From NCBI RefSeq assembly GCF_905373215.1, contig NZ_CAJPRT010000001.1, forward strand, positions 62,001 through 126,000: a stretch of 64,000 nucleotides of DNA, read 5' to 3'. This DNA is from an uncultured Campylobacter sp. Its GTDB lineage: Bacteria > Campylobacterota > Campylobacteria > Campylobacterales > Campylobacteraceae. Positions 62,785-64,000 of the stretch are shown one piece after another; position 1 is the stretch's first letter, and the number at the start of each line of letters is the position of its first letter. The notes beneath the pieces were generated by a model. That model was given only the letters and a program-made list of their open reading frames with translations, was not told the origin of the DNA and did no database searches. The position numbers and the translations under genes are program-made.

Positions 62785-64000
62785 ATGGCTAATATTTCCA
62801 AGGCTAATTTACAAGACAAAGATATAAGAAATTTACAGCCTAAGGCTAGTCAATATCGTAAAGCCGTCGGCAACCCAAAAGAGCTTTACATTTGGGTAAA
62901 TCCAAGTGGCATAAAGACGTTTTTTATCCTGCACAATGGTAAAACGCGTAAATTGGGCAAATTTAAACAAGGTGTTTACGGAGTAGAGCAAGCTAGAGAA
63001 GAAGCCTTAAAAATCTCAAAAAGACTAAAAAGCGGCGCTGATATAAGGTCCGATAAATACAAGCTCGGAACGCTGTTCGAACGATATATCAAGCGCAAAC
63101 AAGCTAATTTATCGGTAGGCTATACAAAAAAAATCGTAGACCAAATGAAGACCTATATCTTACCGAAATTTGAGAATATCGACATCGCAACGATCAAATT
63201 TAGCGATTTGCTAGAAGTACTAGATCCGCTTTTTAATCCACACAATCCAAAACAATCGCGCCTCGAAACTATACACCGCATTATAAATCACCTTAATGCC
63301 ATTTTCGAATTAGCCATAAATGATCGCCATATTGACTACAATCCATGCAAGGCACTACATGAAAAGTTCCCAACATCTAATAGATTCAGTATCAAAAACG
63401 GCATCGATACGAGATATGCCGCAATCATACACGAAGCCGATTTAAAAGAATTTTTGACGGATTTACGAGACGACGATAAAATGGACTTGCAAACCAAAAG
63501 AGCAGTAATGTTGCAAATACTATGCGCAAATAGACCGGGAAATACCGCAAGCGTCAAATGGGAGCATATAGACCTAGAAAATGGAATTTGGAATATACCT
63601 GCAACCCAAATGAAAATGCGGTATGCCCATAAAATAGCCCTATCAAAAGAAGCCTTGAAAATTTTAAATGAGCAAAAGCTATATTGCCCCATAAAAAGTG
63701 AATTCGTATTTCCTGCCGTTACGATAACGGGACACATTAGCAGAGACGGAATAGGCAAGGCGATACGCAATTTAGGCGGCAAAGGTAAATACCTAGACAA
63801 AGCTAGTGCGCATGGCTTTAGGGCGACCTTTAAAACTATTTGCACGCTAAATTTAGCACAGCTGGGCATTCTAGGCATAAGCAATAAAACGGTAGAAAAC
63901 GCATTAGCTCATAAAGAACTAAATAACGTCCGGTTCGCTTACGAAAGACAAACCGCTACGATAGAGCACAATAGAATTCTTATGCAATGGTATTCCAATT
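62785..64000 (+). CDS. P4-type tyrosine recombinase/integrase (3' end outside window)
   Basis: The frame runs open from ATG 62785 (AGGAG 6 bases upstream) to the window end, 405 codons. An N-terminal DUF4102-like arm-binding domain (YIWVNPSGIKTFFILHNGKT; LGKFKQGVYGVEQAREEALK) is followed by a core-binding domain and the catalytic domain. Catalytic residues visible are Arg in CANRPGN, H-x-x-R in AHGFRATF, His in LAHKELNN and the Tyr in FAYERQTATIEHNR. All key residues are present, so it is probably active. It should excise and insert an element at the tRNA-Ala gene; the element itself lies beyond 64000. Confidence 0.93.
   Translation, partial: MANISKANLQDKDIRNLQPKASQYRKAVGNPKELYIWVNPSGIKTFFILHNGKTRKLGKFKQGVYGVEQAREEALKISKRLKSGADIRSDKYKLGTLFERYIKRKQANLSVGYTKKIVDQMKTYILPKFENIDIATIKFSDLLEVLDPLFNPHNPKQSRLETIHRIINHLNAIFELAINDRHIDYNPCKALHEKFPTSNRFSIKNGIDTRYAAIIHEADLKEFLTDLRDDDKMDLQTKRAVMLQILCANRPGNTASVKWEHIDLENGIWNIPATQMKMRYAHKIALSKEALKILNEQKLYCPIKSEFVFPAVTITGHISRDGIGKAIRNLGGKGKYLDKASAHGFRATFKTICTLNLAQLGILGISNKTVENALAHKELNNVRFAYERQTATIEHNRILMQWYSN

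Overview
The window looks like chromosome of a relatively GC-rich Campylobacter, of the C. gracilis / C. rectus / C. showae kind. This is an inference from the proteins (CmeABC-type efflux pump, DcuC, an Fe-SOD whose motifs match Campylobacter SodB, AssT with DsbL/DsbI) and from the many AAAATTTT-type words scattered between genes. Gene density is moderate. Many spacers of 0.3-1.1 kb hold either degenerate short repeats or recognisable wrecks of genes.

Layout. 0-3.4 kb: end of a beta-carbonic anhydrase, an MscS channel, an extremely acidic 57-residue protein and a divergent Fe/Mn superoxide dismutase, all overlapping. 4.3-14.1 kb: PepF-like M3 peptidase with DcuC, a YwqK/MORN-like repeat protein, a DNA glycosylase, MoeA with a YajR-like MFS transporter, and RdgB. 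14.1-14.7 kb: six tRNAs (Pro, His, Arg, Arg, Leu, Asn). 15.3-18.6 kb: a subtilisin-type autotransporter. 19.0-23.1 kb: hybrid cluster protein behind a perfect FNR-type box, a pyridoxamine kinase and a MenA-like prenyltransferase. 24.3-34.0 kb: an arylsulfate sulfotransferase island. It has two assT copies (the first frameshifted), DsbL/DsbI-like oxidoreductases, a second DsbA-like protein, a two-component system and an orphan tungstate/molybdate-type binding protein. 34.2-45.2 kb: accessory material, including an FGE-like protein, an SDR, a flavin reductase, a lipoprotein, a leucine-rich-repeat protein, an MFS exporter and a ThiD with an internal insert, mixed with several broken genes. 45.3-51.1 kb: cmeABC with a CmeR-like operator. 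51.5-55.0 kb: tRNA-Ser, a Dyp peroxidase, two small unknown genes, and two neighbouring genes interrupted by in-frame amber codons. 55.3-61.1 kb: a TonB-dependent receptor with a nine-base G tract near its start, and a periplasmic M16 peptidase. 61.8-64 kb: tRNAs Ser, Cys, Leu, Gly with a small lipoprotein among them, then tRNA-Ala(GGC) and the start of a P4-type integrase, probably the edge of an integrated element running out of the window.

How parts work together. AssT needs a disulfide introduced by DsbL and DsbI, and the adjacent sensor kinase/regulator pair is the obvious candidate controller. The receptor and M16 protease resemble the Fus/PqqL arrangement for taking iron from imported proteins. 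Hcp, Dyp peroxidase and SOD handle nitrosative and oxidative stress. No CRISPR array, rRNA operon or intact transposase was seen. The strongest signals for a second look are the acidic mini-protein/SOD pair, the G-tract receptor, the locus with repeated amber codons, the sulfotransferase island, and the spacer repeats that also appear to have entered the thiD reading frame.
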